Source of the DNA: an uncultured Sphingobium sp.
Lineage (GTDB): Bacteria > Pseudomonadota > Alphaproteobacteria > Sphingomonadales > Sphingomonadaceae
Reading direction: 5' to 3'
Assembly: GCA_946479185.1 (NCBI GenBank)
Contig: CAMLFF010000204.1
Span: 1 to 5,974, forward strand
Length of the DNA stretch: 5,974 nt
Numbering within the stretch: position 1 is the first letter of the stretch; each line of letters opens with the position of its first letter. Below are positions 5,785 to 5,974 of this stretch, in pieces. The notes beneath the pieces were generated by a model. It did not search any database. It had not been told where the DNA came from and saw only the letters and a program-made list of their open reading frames with translations. A program made the translations under genes and the position numbers.

Positions 5785-5974
5785 ATGAGAGAATTTCACT
5801 CCTATCGCCCGGCTGAGGGCCATCGTCTCAAGCATCAGCCGGCCAACTCGATCGTCGCGCCCCGCCCGATCGGCTGGATCAGCACAGTCAGCACCGAGGG
5901 GGTCGCCAATCTCGCCCCGTTCAGCTTGTTCAACATCGCCAGCTATCGCCCGCTGATCATCGGCTTCTCCTCCG
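5785..5974 (+). CDS. Flavin reductase-domain protein, 5' part only
   Basis: The first 63 codons of a protein that continues past the right edge. The segment SIVAPRPIGWISTVS (about residues 22-36) followed by GVANLAPFSLFNIAS (38-52) is the signature of the flavin reductase-like FMN-binding split-barrel family (COG1853). Members bind FMN and either reduce flavin for a partner monooxygenase or have other redox roles; the specific role cannot be told from this fragment. ATG 5785 is preceded by AGGGGA (5768-5773) with an 11-base gap, slightly long but acceptable. No signal peptide, so cytosolic. The 6-4-6 palindrome just upstream suggests it is individually regulated. Confidence 0.88.
   Translation, partial: MREFHSYRPAEGHRLKHQPANSIVAPRPIGWISTVSTEGVANLAPFSLFNIASYRPLIIGFSS

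Overview
The window looks like chromosome of an alphaproteobacterium. A sphingomonad (Sphingomonadales) is my best guess. The basis is fairly high GC, AGGGGA-type ribosome binding sites, a FixL/FixJ-type sensor pair, a candidate EcfG-type (GGAAC) promoter and degenerate 'GTCCGCTTTC'-type intergenic repeats that I associate with that group. This placement is inference; no rRNA or other marker gene is present.

Layout. Positions 1-1537 (minus) hold most of a cytosolic phospholipase D superfamily protein with two HKD motifs; its C-terminus lies beyond the left edge. A 180-base divergent promoter region (1538-1717) separates it from a plus-strand PhyH-type Fe(II)/2-oxoglutarate dioxygenase (1718-2623). 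That gene converges on a two-gene minus-strand operon: a membrane hybrid-less histidine kinase (3112-4689) followed by a receiver-only response regulator (2747-3115), with a 4-base ATGA overlap. A 414-base leader/intergenic region (4716-5129) lies upstream of the kinase. A small two-helix membrane protein of unknown function follows (5130-5501, minus), flanked by two degenerate repeat copies. The right edge has the start of a flavin-reductase-domain protein (5785 onward, plus) behind a perfect 6-4-6 palindrome.

The most interesting item is the kinase. Its N-terminal three-helix membrane domain carries the whole residue signature of the plant ethylene-receptor copper site: D31, Y38, I41, P42, I70, C73 and H77, matching ETR1 D25, Y32, I35, P36, I62, C65 and H69. 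This is followed by a coiled coil, a PAS domain and a FixL-like HisKA/HATPase core. The pair is therefore a candidate bacterial ethylene (or other Cu(I)-ligand) sensing two-component system whose regulator has no output domain.

Kinase expression may be set by a structured leader: a 7-bp hairpin, then a strong AGGAGAA site that drives a 9-codon upstream ORF (MFQSSEAIL) rather than the kinase, with the uORF stop overlapping the kinase ATG. Kinase and regulator are then coupled by a second ATGA. The sequence does not show whether the neighbouring dioxygenase, phospholipase D or flavin reductase belong to the same response.
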